Shown here one piece after another: positions 26,183 to 34,393 of a stretch of DNA of 64,000 nt. The DNA comes from JAOZPE01 sp964601275 (lineage in GTDB: Bacteria > Krumholzibacteriota > Krumholzibacteriia > JAJRXK01), in contig CAZRMV010000005.1 in NCBI GenBank assembly GCA_964601275.1, forward strand, positions 1 to 64,000, in the 5' to 3' direction. Within the stretch, counting starts at the first letter, position 1; every line of letters starts with the position of its first letter. The notes under the pieces were generated by a model. It was not told the DNA's origin. It searched no databases and saw only the letters and a program-made list of their open reading frames with translations. The translations under genes were made by a program, and so were the position numbers.

Positions 26183-26197
26183 GCCGCGGTGAGAGCG

Positions 26198-26226
26198 TTT
26201 CCACGCCCGGCCGAATCCCGTATATT
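26198..26226 (+). promoter_or_regulatory. Promoter and structured leader for the lipoprotein-APC pair
   Basis: TTTCCA (26198-26203) and TATATT (26221-26226) are 17 bases apart. The predicted leader of about 115 bases contains a GGCGCC-GGGATC-GGCGCC hairpin (26235-26252) and ends with AAGGAG before the GTG at 26347. No known riboswitch was recognised in it. Confidence 0.55.
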
Positions 26227-26346
26227 GGTCTTCGGGCGCCGGGATCGGCGCCATCTCTCGGATCGGGCCCCAGGCGTCTTCGGCAGGCCGTGGCCGATGG
26301 CGTTCTCCCCGCTCTTCGAAGGAGACGGTTTGCCGAAGGAGTCGAT

Positions 26347-27360
26347 GTGAAGGCGAGGTGGACCTTGCCGGCCCTGGTGGTCCTGCTCTTGGTCACCACC
26401 GGTTCATCCTGTTCCAATTCCCGGACCGGACCGGAGTTCGTACGGGAAACCGGGATCCGCCTGGTGCCCCAGGGCTTCTGGCCGCTGGAGGCGGGCCAGG
26501 GCTTCTACGAGTTGTGGCTGGGAACCCCTGCCGTCGAGCCGGCCGCGGGGCAGAATCCCTGGGAGATCGAGCAGGATTGGGTCGCCGCGGCATCCTTCCG
26601 GGTGGGAGGGGACGGGAGGGTCTACGATCTCGCGGGCACCCTGCGTGACTTCCATCCCCTGCCGTCTTCGGTGGACGCGGCCCGGATCGCCCGCGGCGTC
26701 GTCACCTACCAGCCCTCCTCCGACGCCGGAGGTCCGCACCCGATGGGGATGTTCCTGGCGATCGGCGACTTCACCGCACCGGGCGAAACCATCACCAGCG
26801 ACCTGAGCTGGGACGACGACGAGGTCTTTCCAAGGGATCTGCGCCCGCTGTCAGGGCACTTCCGTCTCCGCTCGGTGACCGCCGAGGGCGGCGCGGGCCT
26901 GCCCCGGGGGGTCTGGTTCTTCGATCCCGGTCCGACCGATCAGCCTTCGCTGCAGCTTGCCGAACCACTGCCCACGGGATGGACCTTCGAGGCCTGGGCC
27001 TTCCAGCGGGACCCCATCGGCAGCCTGTTGCCCCTTCAGATCCACCGGCTGGGACGCTTCCTCCACGCGAGCGGTGCAGACAGCGACGGCGCGGGGCCGT
27101 ATGCCTTGCCCGGGGGCGCCGCTCCGGCGTTTCCCGGCCAGGACTTCGTACAGGATGTCGTGCTCGATCTGGATGACGGGAGCTGGTCGGTGATGATCAC
27201 CATCGAACCGCTGGACGACCCGATGCCCCTGGTTCCCACCAGCCTGCGCATCCTCGAGCGGGGGATCCTGCAGACCGATGGGATCGATGTCCCCATCGAA
27301 CTCACCAACCGGGCGCAGCGCGACCAGCTTCCCCGTTGTGCCGTGACCGTGGTCCGCTGA
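26347..27360 (+). CDS. Putative lipoprotein of unknown function
   Basis: Starting at GTG after AAGGAG, the 337-residue product has a signal peptide (TLPALVVLLLVTTGSSC) whose Cys fits a lipobox. The body has two related stretches, GQGFYELWLGTP...ASFRVGGDG and TGWTFEAWAFQ...LGRFLHASGAD, suggesting a duplicated beta-domain like those in anti-sigma-K-type or DUF4397-like proteins, but I cannot assign a family. The APC transporter follows with no gap, so co-expression is probable. Confidence 0.72.
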   Translation: MKARWTLPALVVLLLVTTGSSCSNSRTGPEFVRETGIRLVPQGFWPLEAGQGFYELWLGTPAVEPAAGQNPWEIEQDWVAAASFRVGGDGRVYDLAGTLRDFHPLPSSVDAARIARGVVTYQPSSDAGGPHPMGMFLAIGDFTAPGETITSDLSWDDDEVFPRDLRPLSGHFRLRSVTAEGGAGLPRGVWFFDPGPTDQPSLQLAEPLPTGWTFEAWAFQRDPIGSLLPLQIHRLGRFLHASGADSDGAGPYALPGGAAPAFPGQDFVQDVVLDLDDGSWSVMITIEPLDDPMPLVPTSLRILERGILQTDGIDVPIELTNRAQRDQLPRCAVTVVR

Positions 27361-28707
27361 GTGGACGCGCTGCCCCGCAGACTGGGACTCGGCCGCAGCG
27401 TGGGGCTCGGCCTGGCCGCGGTGGTGGGATCGGGCATCTTCATCCTGCCGTCCTACGTGGCGCGACAGCTTCCAACGCCGGGCGCTTTCCTGGTGGTGTG
27501 GCAGATCGGCGCGCTGGTGGCGTTGTGTTCGGCCCTCAGCTACGCTGAGCTGGCGACGGTGTTTCCGCATACCGGCGGCTACGTGGTCTATCTGCAGCGC
27601 ATCTTCGGACGCCGTATGGCCTTCGTCTACGGCTGGGCCGCGATCCTGGTGCTCTACCCCGCGAGCATCGCCGGCCTGGCGCGGGTGACCGGTCGATCGG
27701 TGGCCGCCCTGGTGTCGCTTCCCGGCGCGGTGGACTCGATCGCCGTGCTGACGGTGATCGCCGCGGTACTGCTCAACCTGGCCCGGCTGCGCACGAGCAC
27801 GCGGGTCTCGACCGGGCTGGCCGCGGTCAAGGTGGGCGCCCTGTGGGCCTTGGGTCTCGGTGGTCTGTGGGTGGCGCGGCAGGGTCTGCCGGCGGCGGTG
27901 TCGGATGGAGGGGGCGCGGGCACCCTCAAAGTGGCGTCGAACGGGGTGCCGGCCTTCGGCGCCTGGATCCTCGCCCTGGTCGGGGTGCTCTGGTGCTACG
28001 AGGGCTTCCTGGAGATCGTGGTGGTGGCTGGAGAGGTACGCCGCCCCGGGCGCACCCTGGTGCGCGCCCTGCTGCTGGTCGTCCTCGCCGTCGCCCTGGG
28101 TTACGGGATCTACACCTTCGCCCTGGTGCGGGTGTTGGGAATGGACGGCATCGCGACCTCGTCCACCGTGGGGGCGCAGCTCGCGCGATCGGTTCTTCCT
28201 GGGGCCGGAGAAACCGTCATCCACCTGGTGGTGGCGATCGCCACCTTCTCCGCCGCCCAGGCCCTGCTCTTCAGCGGTCCGCGGCTGGTGGTGGGCCTGG
28301 CCGAAGGCGGCGTGGTTTCACAGCGATGGGGTCGGCCGAGCCGCCGGGACTTGGTTCCACGGACCGCGATCCTCGTTTGCGGAGGGGTCAGCCTGGCCTA
28401 CGCGCTCATCGGGCGTTTCGAGGAACTGGTGAAGTACTTCGCCTTCGCCACCGGTCTCTTCTCCGCGGTGATCCTGTCCGGAGGACTCTTCCTTCGAGGG
28501 CGGGGCCGGGTTCCGGCAACCGCCCGGAGGATTCCCCTGTGGCCGCTTCCGCCGTTGGTCGCCATCGCGTCGGCGCTGGTCTCCAGCGGCTGGGTCCTCG
28601 CCGACCAGCCCCGCTCTTCGCTGATCGGTCTGGGAGTGATGGCCCTCTCGTGGCCGGCCTCGCGATGGCTGCTGTCGGCCCGCGATCCTCGCTATCCCAC
28701 GTCCTGA
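27361..28707 (+). CDS. APC-family amino acid/polyamine transporter
   Basis: The 448-residue protein has about twelve hydrophobic helices. Helix 1 contains the unwound substrate-binding motif VVGSGIFILPS and helix 2-3 has ALSYAELATVFPHTGGYVVYL, both classic for APC/LAT proteins. It starts GTG directly after the lipoprotein stop. The substrate is not deducible. A hypothetical lipoprotein plus APC pair is an unusual combination. Confidence 0.88.
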   Translation: MDALPRRLGLGRSVGLGLAAVVGSGIFILPSYVARQLPTPGAFLVVWQIGALVALCSALSYAELATVFPHTGGYVVYLQRIFGRRMAFVYGWAAILVLYPASIAGLARVTGRSVAALVSLPGAVDSIAVLTVIAAVLLNLARLRTSTRVSTGLAAVKVGALWALGLGGLWVARQGLPAAVSDGGGAGTLKVASNGVPAFGAWILALVGVLWCYEGFLEIVVVAGEVRRPGRTLVRALLLVVLAVALGYGIYTFALVRVLGMDGIATSSTVGAQLARSVLPGAGETVIHLVVAIATFSAAQALLFSGPRLVVGLAEGGVVSQRWGRPSRRDLVPRTAILVCGGVSLAYALIGRFEELVKYFAFATGLFSAVILSGGLFLRGRGRVPATARRIPLWPLPPLVAIASALVSSGWVLADQPRSSLIGLGVMALSWPASRWLLSARDPRYPTS

Positions 28708-28721
28708 ATCTCGTCTATCCT
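28693..28721 (+). promoter_or_regulatory. Leaderless promoter of crcB
   Basis: TATCCT (28716-28721) ends seven bases before the crcB ATG at 28729. A weak -35 (TATCCC, 28693-28698) is 17 bases upstream. No Shine-Dalgarno sequence and no room for a fluoride riboswitch are present. Confidence 0.4.
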
Positions 28722-28728
28722 GTCCCGC

Positions 28729-29112
28729 ATGATGCGATTTCTGTTCATCGCGGCCGGGGGGGCGGTGGGCGCCCTGTTGCGCTACCTGGTGGCCGGTTGG
28801 GTACACAAAGGCCTGGGGGCCACCTTCCCCTGGGGCACGCTCACCGTGAACGTGCTGGGCTGTCTCTTCCTCGGATGGATGGGCGCGGTGATCACCGGTC
28901 CTTTGCTGCTGCGCGAGGATCTGCGCCTGGGAATCCTCGTGGGACTGCTCGGCGCCTTCACCACCTTCAGCACCTTCGGGTGGGAAACCCTCATGCTGGC
29001 CCACGACGGCCGCTGGGCGCTGGCCCTGGGCAATCTCCTGTTGAGCAACGGTCTCGGTCTGACCGCGGTCTACCTGGGCTACCGTCTGTCCCAGCGCATC
29101 TGGGGGGTGTAG
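28729..29112 (+). CDS. crcB: Fluoride channel CrcB/Fluc
   Basis: Fluc proteins are dimeric channels that expel fluoride. The 127-residue protein has four helices and the family motifs GGAVGALLRY, FPWGTLTVNVLGCLFLGW and GLLGAFTTFSTFGWET, the last with the Phe and Thr residues of the pore. The DUF190 gene follows after three bases. Coding starts at what looks like the transcription start. Confidence 0.93.
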   Translation: MMRFLFIAAGGAVGALLRYLVAGWVHKGLGATFPWGTLTVNVLGCLFLGWMGAVITGPLLLREDLRLGILVGLLGAFTTFSTFGWETLMLAHDGRWALALGNLLLSNGLGLTAVYLGYRLSQRIWGV

Positions 29113-29115
29113 GAC

Positions 29116-29481
29116 ATGAACCCGATCGAACCCATGCCCGAGAAGGCCTGGCTGGTGAGGATCTTCCTGGGGGAAGGCGATCGCTACGACAAGAAACCCT
29201 TGTACGAGGTCATCGTGAAGCGGGCCAAAGAGCTCGGCCTGGCCGGCGCCACCGTCCTGCGCGGATCGATGGGATTTGGCGCGCACAGCCGCCTGCACAC
29301 CGCGCGCGTGCTGCGCCTGTCGGAGGATCTGCCCATGGTGATCGAGATCGTCGACGAGAAGGAGAAGATCGACCGCCTCCTGGCCGAGGCGGACGATCTT
29401 CTCGCCGGTGGACTGGTCACCCTCGAGCAGGTCACCGTGGTGCGTTACCGCGGCCACGCCGAAAAGCCGGTGGACGACTGA
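29116..29481 (+). CDS. DUF190 family protein
   Basis: This 121-residue protein has the PII-like alpha/beta pattern of DUF190: KAWLVRIFLGEGDRYDKKPLYE at the start, LGLAGATVLRGSMGFGAHSRLHT in the middle and PMVIEIVDEKEKIDRLL. DUF190 genes are often beside crcB; they may sense or modulate ion channel function, but that is inference. It is translationally close-coupled to crcB. Confidence 0.88.
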   Translation: MNPIEPMPEKAWLVRIFLGEGDRYDKKPLYEVIVKRAKELGLAGATVLRGSMGFGAHSRLHTARVLRLSEDLPMVIEIVDEKEKIDRLLAEADDLLAGGLVTLEQVTVVRYRGHAEKPVDD

Positions 29482-29508
29482 CCGCGACCCGGCCGTTCGC
29501 CGCGGGGC

Positions 29509-32500
29509 CTATCTCCCTCGCGGATAGGGAGGACGCGGCGGCCAGGGCTTCTCTCGCTTCAGCTTCTCCAGGATCACCTCGACCGCCTTCTCGAGCTGGG
29601 GATCCTGGCCCTTGGCCTCCAGGTCGGGCCGGTTGTCCACCACGATGTCCGGATCGACCCCGTGGTTCTCGACGATCCACTCCCCGCCATTCTCCGGGCT
29701 CCAGAACGCGATCTCCGGGGCGGTCACCCGGCCACCGTCGATGAGGGGAAGCTGGCGGGAGATGCCCACCAGTCCGCCCCAGGTGCGCATGCCGATCACC
29801 GGGCCGATCTTCTCCTGCTGGAAGTACCAGGGGAAGGCGTCCCCGCCGCTGCCGGCGAACTCGTTCACGATCAACACTTTCGGTCCGTAGATGGCGCGTG
29901 GAGGCCACGGAGTGTCCTCGCCGTTGCGCGGGCTGATGAAGTTCAAGAGCCGCTTCTTGAGCTTGTCGGTGTAGAAGTCCGGAATCATTCCGCCCGCGTT
30001 GAAACGCTCATCGACGATGAGGGCCTGCTTCAGGCTTTGCGCCTGCAGGTACTTGTCGAATTCCCGCAGGCCGGCGATCGAAGTGTTGGGCACGTGCATG
30101 TAGCCCACCTTGCCATCGGTCGCCTGGTCCACCCACGCGCGCTTGGTCTCCACCCAGTCGAGATACCGCAACCCGCTCTCGCTGGTGATGGTCTTCACCA
30201 GGATCTCGTGGGCGCCCTCGCGCCGGGGCGTGTGGTTCACCAGGAGAGCGACCTCCCGGTCGCCCTTGCCCTGGAAATAAGCGTAGGGGTTCGCGTCGCC
30301 GGGAACCTCCACCCCGTCCACCGCGATGAGGTAGTCGCCCTCGGCCACTTCCAGTCCGGGCCGTGCCAACGGCGCTACGCGGCTCTTGTCCCAATCCTCG
30401 CCCCGATAGATCTTGGCGAGCTTCCAGTACTTCTCGCCGCCGGCGAAGTCGACGCCCAACAGTCCCACGCTGACCCCCTTCGGGTGCGGCAGGTCGCCTC
30501 CCCCCACGTAGGAATGGGAGGTCGCCAGCTCGCCGATGAGTTCGCCGATCAGATAGTTGAGATCCCTGCGATGGGCGACCCAGGGCAAGAGCTTCTCGTA
30601 GCGCCGGCCGATCTTCTTCCAGTCCTTTCCGCCCATGTCGGGATCCCAGAAGAAATCGCGTTCGATGCGCCAGGCCTCGTGGAAGATCTGGGCCCATTCC
30701 TCACGGTAGTCGACGCGCGCCTGGACCCTCGACAGATCGAGTTTGCCGTCGCTCTTCTTCTGACCCTTCTTCGCGTCGACGATGGCGAAGCCGCCCTCCG
30801 CTCCGCGGTAGAGCAGCTTCTTGCCCGCAGCGTCCAGCATGAACCCGGAGACCCCATCCAGGACGGTGTTCTCCTCGCGCTCTTCCATGTCGAAGAGTTT
30901 CAGGGTGAAGCCATGGGGCGCGTCGGGACGGGCCATCTGCTCCGACTCGAAGGCGCTGCTCCCGTAGAAGAGCTTGTTCCGGCCGCCCTGCAGGTTCTGG
31001 TAGTTCCCGCTGGAGACCGGAAGCGCCACCACCCGCTGGCCGATTCCGTCGAGGTCGACGGTGATGGGCTCGATCTCGTCCTTCTTCCCGTCCTTCTCCT
31101 TCTTCTCCCCGTCGCCGTCCTTGCCGTCCTTCTTCCCGTCGTCCTTCCCGTTCGAATCGAGCTCCTCCTCGTCGTTCTGCGGCGCGAAGGGCGAGGGCTC
31201 CTGGTCGGAGAGCACCACGGCGAAGAGCCCATCGGTGAGATGGTAGCTGAAATGCCAATCGAAGACGTCCCCGCTGGGATAGAAATTCCGGGACGAGGCG
31301 AAATACAGGTACTTGCCGCCCAGGTCGAAGACCGGATCGAAGTCGTTGTAGAAGCCGGTGGTCACCTGGGTGCTCTGGCGCTTCTCGTACGACCACAGCC
31401 AGATGTCATCGTTGCCGTAGCTCTCGCTCTTCTGGTAGGCGAGCCAACGGCCGTCCGGCGACCAGGCCGGACTCGAAACCCCGCCCCGCACCGGCGAGGA
31501 GTCGACCAGCAGGTGCTTGCCAGTATCGACCTCGACGCACCACATGCGCGAATGGTTGTCGGTGTAGACGATCTTCTTGCCGTCGGGGGACCAGGTCATG
31601 TCGAAGGGGTAGGCGTGATCCCTGGTGTCGACGAGCTTGGTTTCGTCGCCGCCCTTCTTGTCCTGCAGGTAGAGGGCCCATTCCCCGCCGCGGTCGCTGA
31701 AGTAGGCGATGCGATCGCCCTTCGGCGACCAGACGGGATCTCGTTCGAACACCCCGCTGCTGTGGGTGAGTTGACGGGTGGGACCGTTCTCGGCCGGCAC
31801 GGTGAAGATCTCGCCCCGGGCTTCCAGGACCACCCGCTTGGCGTGTGGGGAGATCGACGCACTGCGGACCTTCTTCTGCAGCGAGACGAGTTTCGGGCGG
31901 GCCACCAGGAGTTCTCCCCGCACGATGATGGGCACCGCGTGTTCCTGACCGCTTTCCAGATCGTAGAGGTGCACCTGTCCGCCGTTCTCGAAGACGATGG
32001 CGCCCGGTCCGAGGGCGGGCCACTTGAGGTCGTATTCAGTGAAGTGGGTGAGCTGTTCGGCCTTCTTCGCCGAGAGATCCCACCGCCAGAGGTTGAGATG
32101 GCCGTCGCGATCCGAAGCGAAGTAGATGCCCGATGTGTCCCACATGGGCCAGAAGTCGTTGGCGTCGGGACGCGGCAATTCCTCGTAGCTGTTGTCCTTC
32201 AGGTGGAAGATCGCCACGTAGCCGGTGCGTCCGCCCCGGTAGCGTTTCCAGGTGCGCGATTCCCTCGCGCGCGGGTCGTAGGCGATCGAGTTGCCGTCGG
32301 GAGAGTACGAAGCCGGGCCCCCGTGATGGATGGGAAGCGCCTGGGGTATCCCTCCCTGTTCCACATCGACCTCGAAGTAGCGCGGGTAGCGGGCGGGCGC
32401 GCTGATCCTCGAGGAGAGGAAGAGGATCTTCTTGCCGTCGGGACGCCAGTCGGCCACCAGGTCGTAGGATGGATGGAAGGTGAGCCGGCGCGGCTCGCCC

Positions 32501-32808
32501 CCGTCGGCGGCGATGACGTAGACGTCCATGTTGCCGTCGTAGGAGGCGCTGTAGGCCACCCAGTTTCCGTCCGGGGAGAAGCGGGGAAGCACCTCCTCGC
32601 CCACGTGGCTGGTCAGACGCCGGGCCTGCCCCCCCTCGCGGGGCGCGATCCACAGGTCGCCGGCGTAGACGAAGACGATCCGGGTCGCCGAGACGTCCGG
32701 ATTCCGCAGGAGACGGGTCGGGGTCTCCTCGGCCCGGGAGACGGCGCTTCCGGGACCGAGCAGGGTCAACAGGAACAGGGAGAACAGGGAAAGAACACGG
32801 AGTTTCAC
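29509..32808 (-). CDS. Tricorn protease homologue (S41 family)
   Basis: The 1099-residue product starts GTG (32808) with AAAGGAAG upstream and a signal peptide (LSLFSLFLLTLLGPGSAVSRA). Residues ~30-550 hold TolB/WD40-like propeller blades (RFSPDGNW, YSPDGNS, SPDGRWLAY). A Lys/Asp-rich linker near 560-590 precedes the tricorn core, a PDZ domain and the S41 catalytic domain. Candidate catalytic residues are His765 in ATSHSYVGG and Ser987 in NEFAGSGGDAF. Tricorn degrades oligopeptides; a secreted form would act in the periplasm. It is downstream of M28/M23 genes on the same strand. Confidence 0.92.
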   Translation of the reverse strand: MKLRVLSLFSLFLLTLLGPGSAVSRAEETPTRLLRNPDVSATRIVFVYAGDLWIAPREGGQARRLTSHVGEEVLPRFSPDGNWVAYSASYDGNMDVYVIAADGGEPRRLTFHPSYDLVADWRPDGKKILFLSSRISAPARYPRYFEVDVEQGGIPQALPIHHGGPASYSPDGNSIAYDPRARESRTWKRYRGGRTGYVAIFHLKDNSYEELPRPDANDFWPMWDTSGIYFASDRDGHLNLWRWDLSAKKAEQLTHFTEYDLKWPALGPGAIVFENGGQVHLYDLESGQEHAVPIIVRGELLVARPKLVSLQKKVRSASISPHAKRVVLEARGEIFTVPAENGPTRQLTHSSGVFERDPVWSPKGDRIAYFSDRGGEWALYLQDKKGGDETKLVDTRDHAYPFDMTWSPDGKKIVYTDNHSRMWCVEVDTGKHLLVDSSPVRGGVSSPAWSPDGRWLAYQKSESYGNDDIWLWSYEKRQSTQVTTGFYNDFDPVFDLGGKYLYFASSRNFYPSGDVFDWHFSYHLTDGLFAVVLSDQEPSPFAPQNDEEELDSNGKDDGKKDGKDGDGEKKEKDGKKDEIEPITVDLDGIGQRVVALPVSSGNYQNLQGGRNKLFYGSSAFESEQMARPDAPHGFTLKLFDMEEREENTVLDGVSGFMLDAAGKKLLYRGAEGGFAIVDAKKGQKKSDGKLDLSRVQARVDYREEWAQIFHEAWRIERDFFWDPDMGGKDWKKIGRRYEKLLPWVAHRRDLNYLIGELIGELATSHSYVGGGDLPHPKGVSVGLLGVDFAGGEKYWKLAKIYRGEDWDKSRVAPLARPGLEVAEGDYLIAVDGVEVPGDANPYAYFQGKGDREVALLVNHTPRREGAHEILVKTITSESGLRYLDWVETKRAWVDQATDGKVGYMHVPNTSIAGLREFDKYLQAQSLKQALIVDERFNAGGMIPDFYTDKLKKRLLNFISPRNGEDTPWPPRAIYGPKVLIVNEFAGSGGDAFPWYFQQEKIGPVIGMRTWGGLVGISRQLPLIDGGRVTAPEIAFWSPENGGEWIVENHGVDPDIVVDNRPDLEAKGQDPQLEKAVEVILEKLKREKPWPPRPPYPRGR

Positions 32809-32944
32809 GGCCTCGACGCTTCCTTTGTCTGAAGGGATGATGGAGTCAAGGGGGGTCCACCGAACGGAACCCGGGATGCGGAGAGTACGGATCACCCCCC
32901 GAGGGAGTTTCTTCGGATTCACCGGCTTTTCCCAGCTGGAATCT

Positions 32945-34393
32945 TCAGAATCCGCGCCGGCGCACCCGGTCGAGCTGAAGCCCCGAACGCTGGAACCATC
33001 GGCGGAGGGAGGCCTCGTCGAGCCGGGGGGGAAGCGGAGTCGCCGGATCGGCCATCGCCCGCAGGGCCGAGCTGAGCAGGACGGCCGCGCGGGCCAGGCC
33101 CATCGGGTCGAGGGCTTCGGGCCGGTCCAGGGAAGTGTGGATCCGCTCCATCGCGCCGGGATCCCGGTGATCCGCCAGGGTGAAGGAGGGAACTCCCTCG
33201 AGGACGAAGGGCATGTGGTCGCTGTAGAGGTCGCAGATCTCCTCGACCCCGGCGTCGAGGCGGAAGGATCGCTGCTGCAGCAGGACCTGTCGCAGGGGCG
33301 CCCGCAGCGCCGCCCCCAGGTGGATCACGAAACCGGCGGGGTCGGCGGGCATCTCCAGGTTCACCACCAGCGCGGGCCAGGCCTCCTCTCCGTTCTCCGC
33401 TGCTTCCAGATAGGCTCGGCTGCCCTCCAGGCCCAGTTCCTCTCCGGTGAAGAGGACGAAGCGGAGGGGACGGAACGCCGGTCCCCGCAGCCGGGGGTCG
33501 CCGGCGAGGCGGCGGGCGCATTCCAGGAGCACGGCCACGCCGGCAGCGTTGTCCAGGGCTCCCGGTCCCACCGACCACCCGTCCAGGTGGGCGCAGACCA
33601 GGATCACCTCCTCGGTCGGACCGGGGGGTCTCAGGTCGGCGAGACCGTTGACCGATTCGACCTCCACCAGGGCGGGGGGACGGAATCCCTCGTCGAGGGT
33701 CTGCAACTCCACTGGGCTTCCCTTCGACAGTGCTTCGAGCAGCCCACGTCCGCCTTCCATTCCGTAGGCCGGAACGGCGGAACGGCCGCGCCACGCCACC
33801 ACCCCTTCGACGCGTTCCCCCCCGGGGTGCACGAAGAGAATCCCGGCCGCTCCCGCGGCGGCCGCGGCGGCGGTCTTCTCGAGGCGATGCACCGGGCGAA
33901 GGCCGGGAAGGACCTCCTCGCGGGCCACCAGGATGCGTCCCGGGGCGAGCAACCGGACGGCGGCGATCTCCTCGGGGCGGCCGTGGCCCACCTCCAGCAA
34001 GCGGTAGGACCCGGACCGCAGAGCCCGGCTGCGACCCATGGCGTAGAGCCGAAGAGGATGTGCGGCCGTCGTGTCGGTCCATCGGACGGCGAGCCGTCCG
34101 GCATCCCAGCGGTGGACGGACACTCTTTGGCTCCGGAGATGGAGGCCGACCTCCTCCAGCCGCTTCCGCGTCCAGTTCCAGGCGTCCCGGTAGCCCGCGG
34201 ATCCCGGAACCCGCGGCAAGCCCCCGCACAGCGCCCGCAGATCCTGGTCGATGCGGGCCGCGGCGGCGTCCAGCCGGAGCGCTTCGGGCCCTTCGCCCGG
34301 GGACGTGCCGGCGGTGGCGGCGAAGGATCGGTGGGCCGGGAGCCGGATGGGTCCCGGAGCGAGCAGGAGCAGCGCCAGCAGCAGGATCTTCAC
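32945..34393 (-). CDS. M28 aminopeptidase, alternative product from an internal GTG
   Basis: An internal GTG at 34393 would give a 482-residue secreted protein beginning VKILLLALLLLAPG with cleavage after RSFA. The zinc-peptidase ligands are, in this numbering, His269 (CAHLDGW), Asp281 (ALDNAAG), catalytic Glu318 with Glu319 (TGEELG), Glu347 and His393 (SDHMPF). A PA-like insert with GAAGILFVHPGG sits between signal and catalytic domain. A weak GGGG upstream is the only ribosome-binding site. It shares its frame with the Rph-like protein, so which product exists is unresolved. Confidence 0.6.
   Translation of the reverse strand: MKILLLALLLLAPGPIRLPAHRSFAATAGTSPGEGPEALRLDAAAARIDQDLRALCGGLPRVPGSAGYRDAWNWTRKRLEEVGLHLRSQRVSVHRWDAGRLAVRWTDTTAAHPLRLYAMGRSRALRSGSYRLLEVGHGRPEEIAAVRLLAPGRILVAREEVLPGLRPVHRLEKTAAAAAAGAAGILFVHPGGERVEGVVAWRGRSAVPAYGMEGGRGLLEALSKGSPVELQTLDEGFRPPALVEVESVNGLADLRPPGPTEEVILVCAHLDGWSVGPGALDNAAGVAVLLECARRLAGDPRLRGPAFRPLRFVLFTGEELGLEGSRAYLEAAENGEEAWPALVVNLEMPADPAGFVIHLGAALRAPLRQVLLQQRSFRLDAGVEEICDLYSDHMPFVLEGVPSFTLADHRDPGAMERIHTSLDRPEALDPMGLARAAVLLSSALRAMADPATPLPPRLDEASLRRWFQRSGLQLDRVRRRGF

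Noticed and set aside
28600..28728. Fluoride riboswitch before crcB
   Set aside because: The region is APC transporter coding sequence and the predicted transcript starts at the crcB ATG; no crcB motif fold was seen.
29662..32832. 1056-residue reading on the + strand opposite the tricorn gene
   Set aside because: It is a GC-driven antisense shadow: the minus strand has clear propeller and S41 motifs, while this translation shows no recognisable domain.
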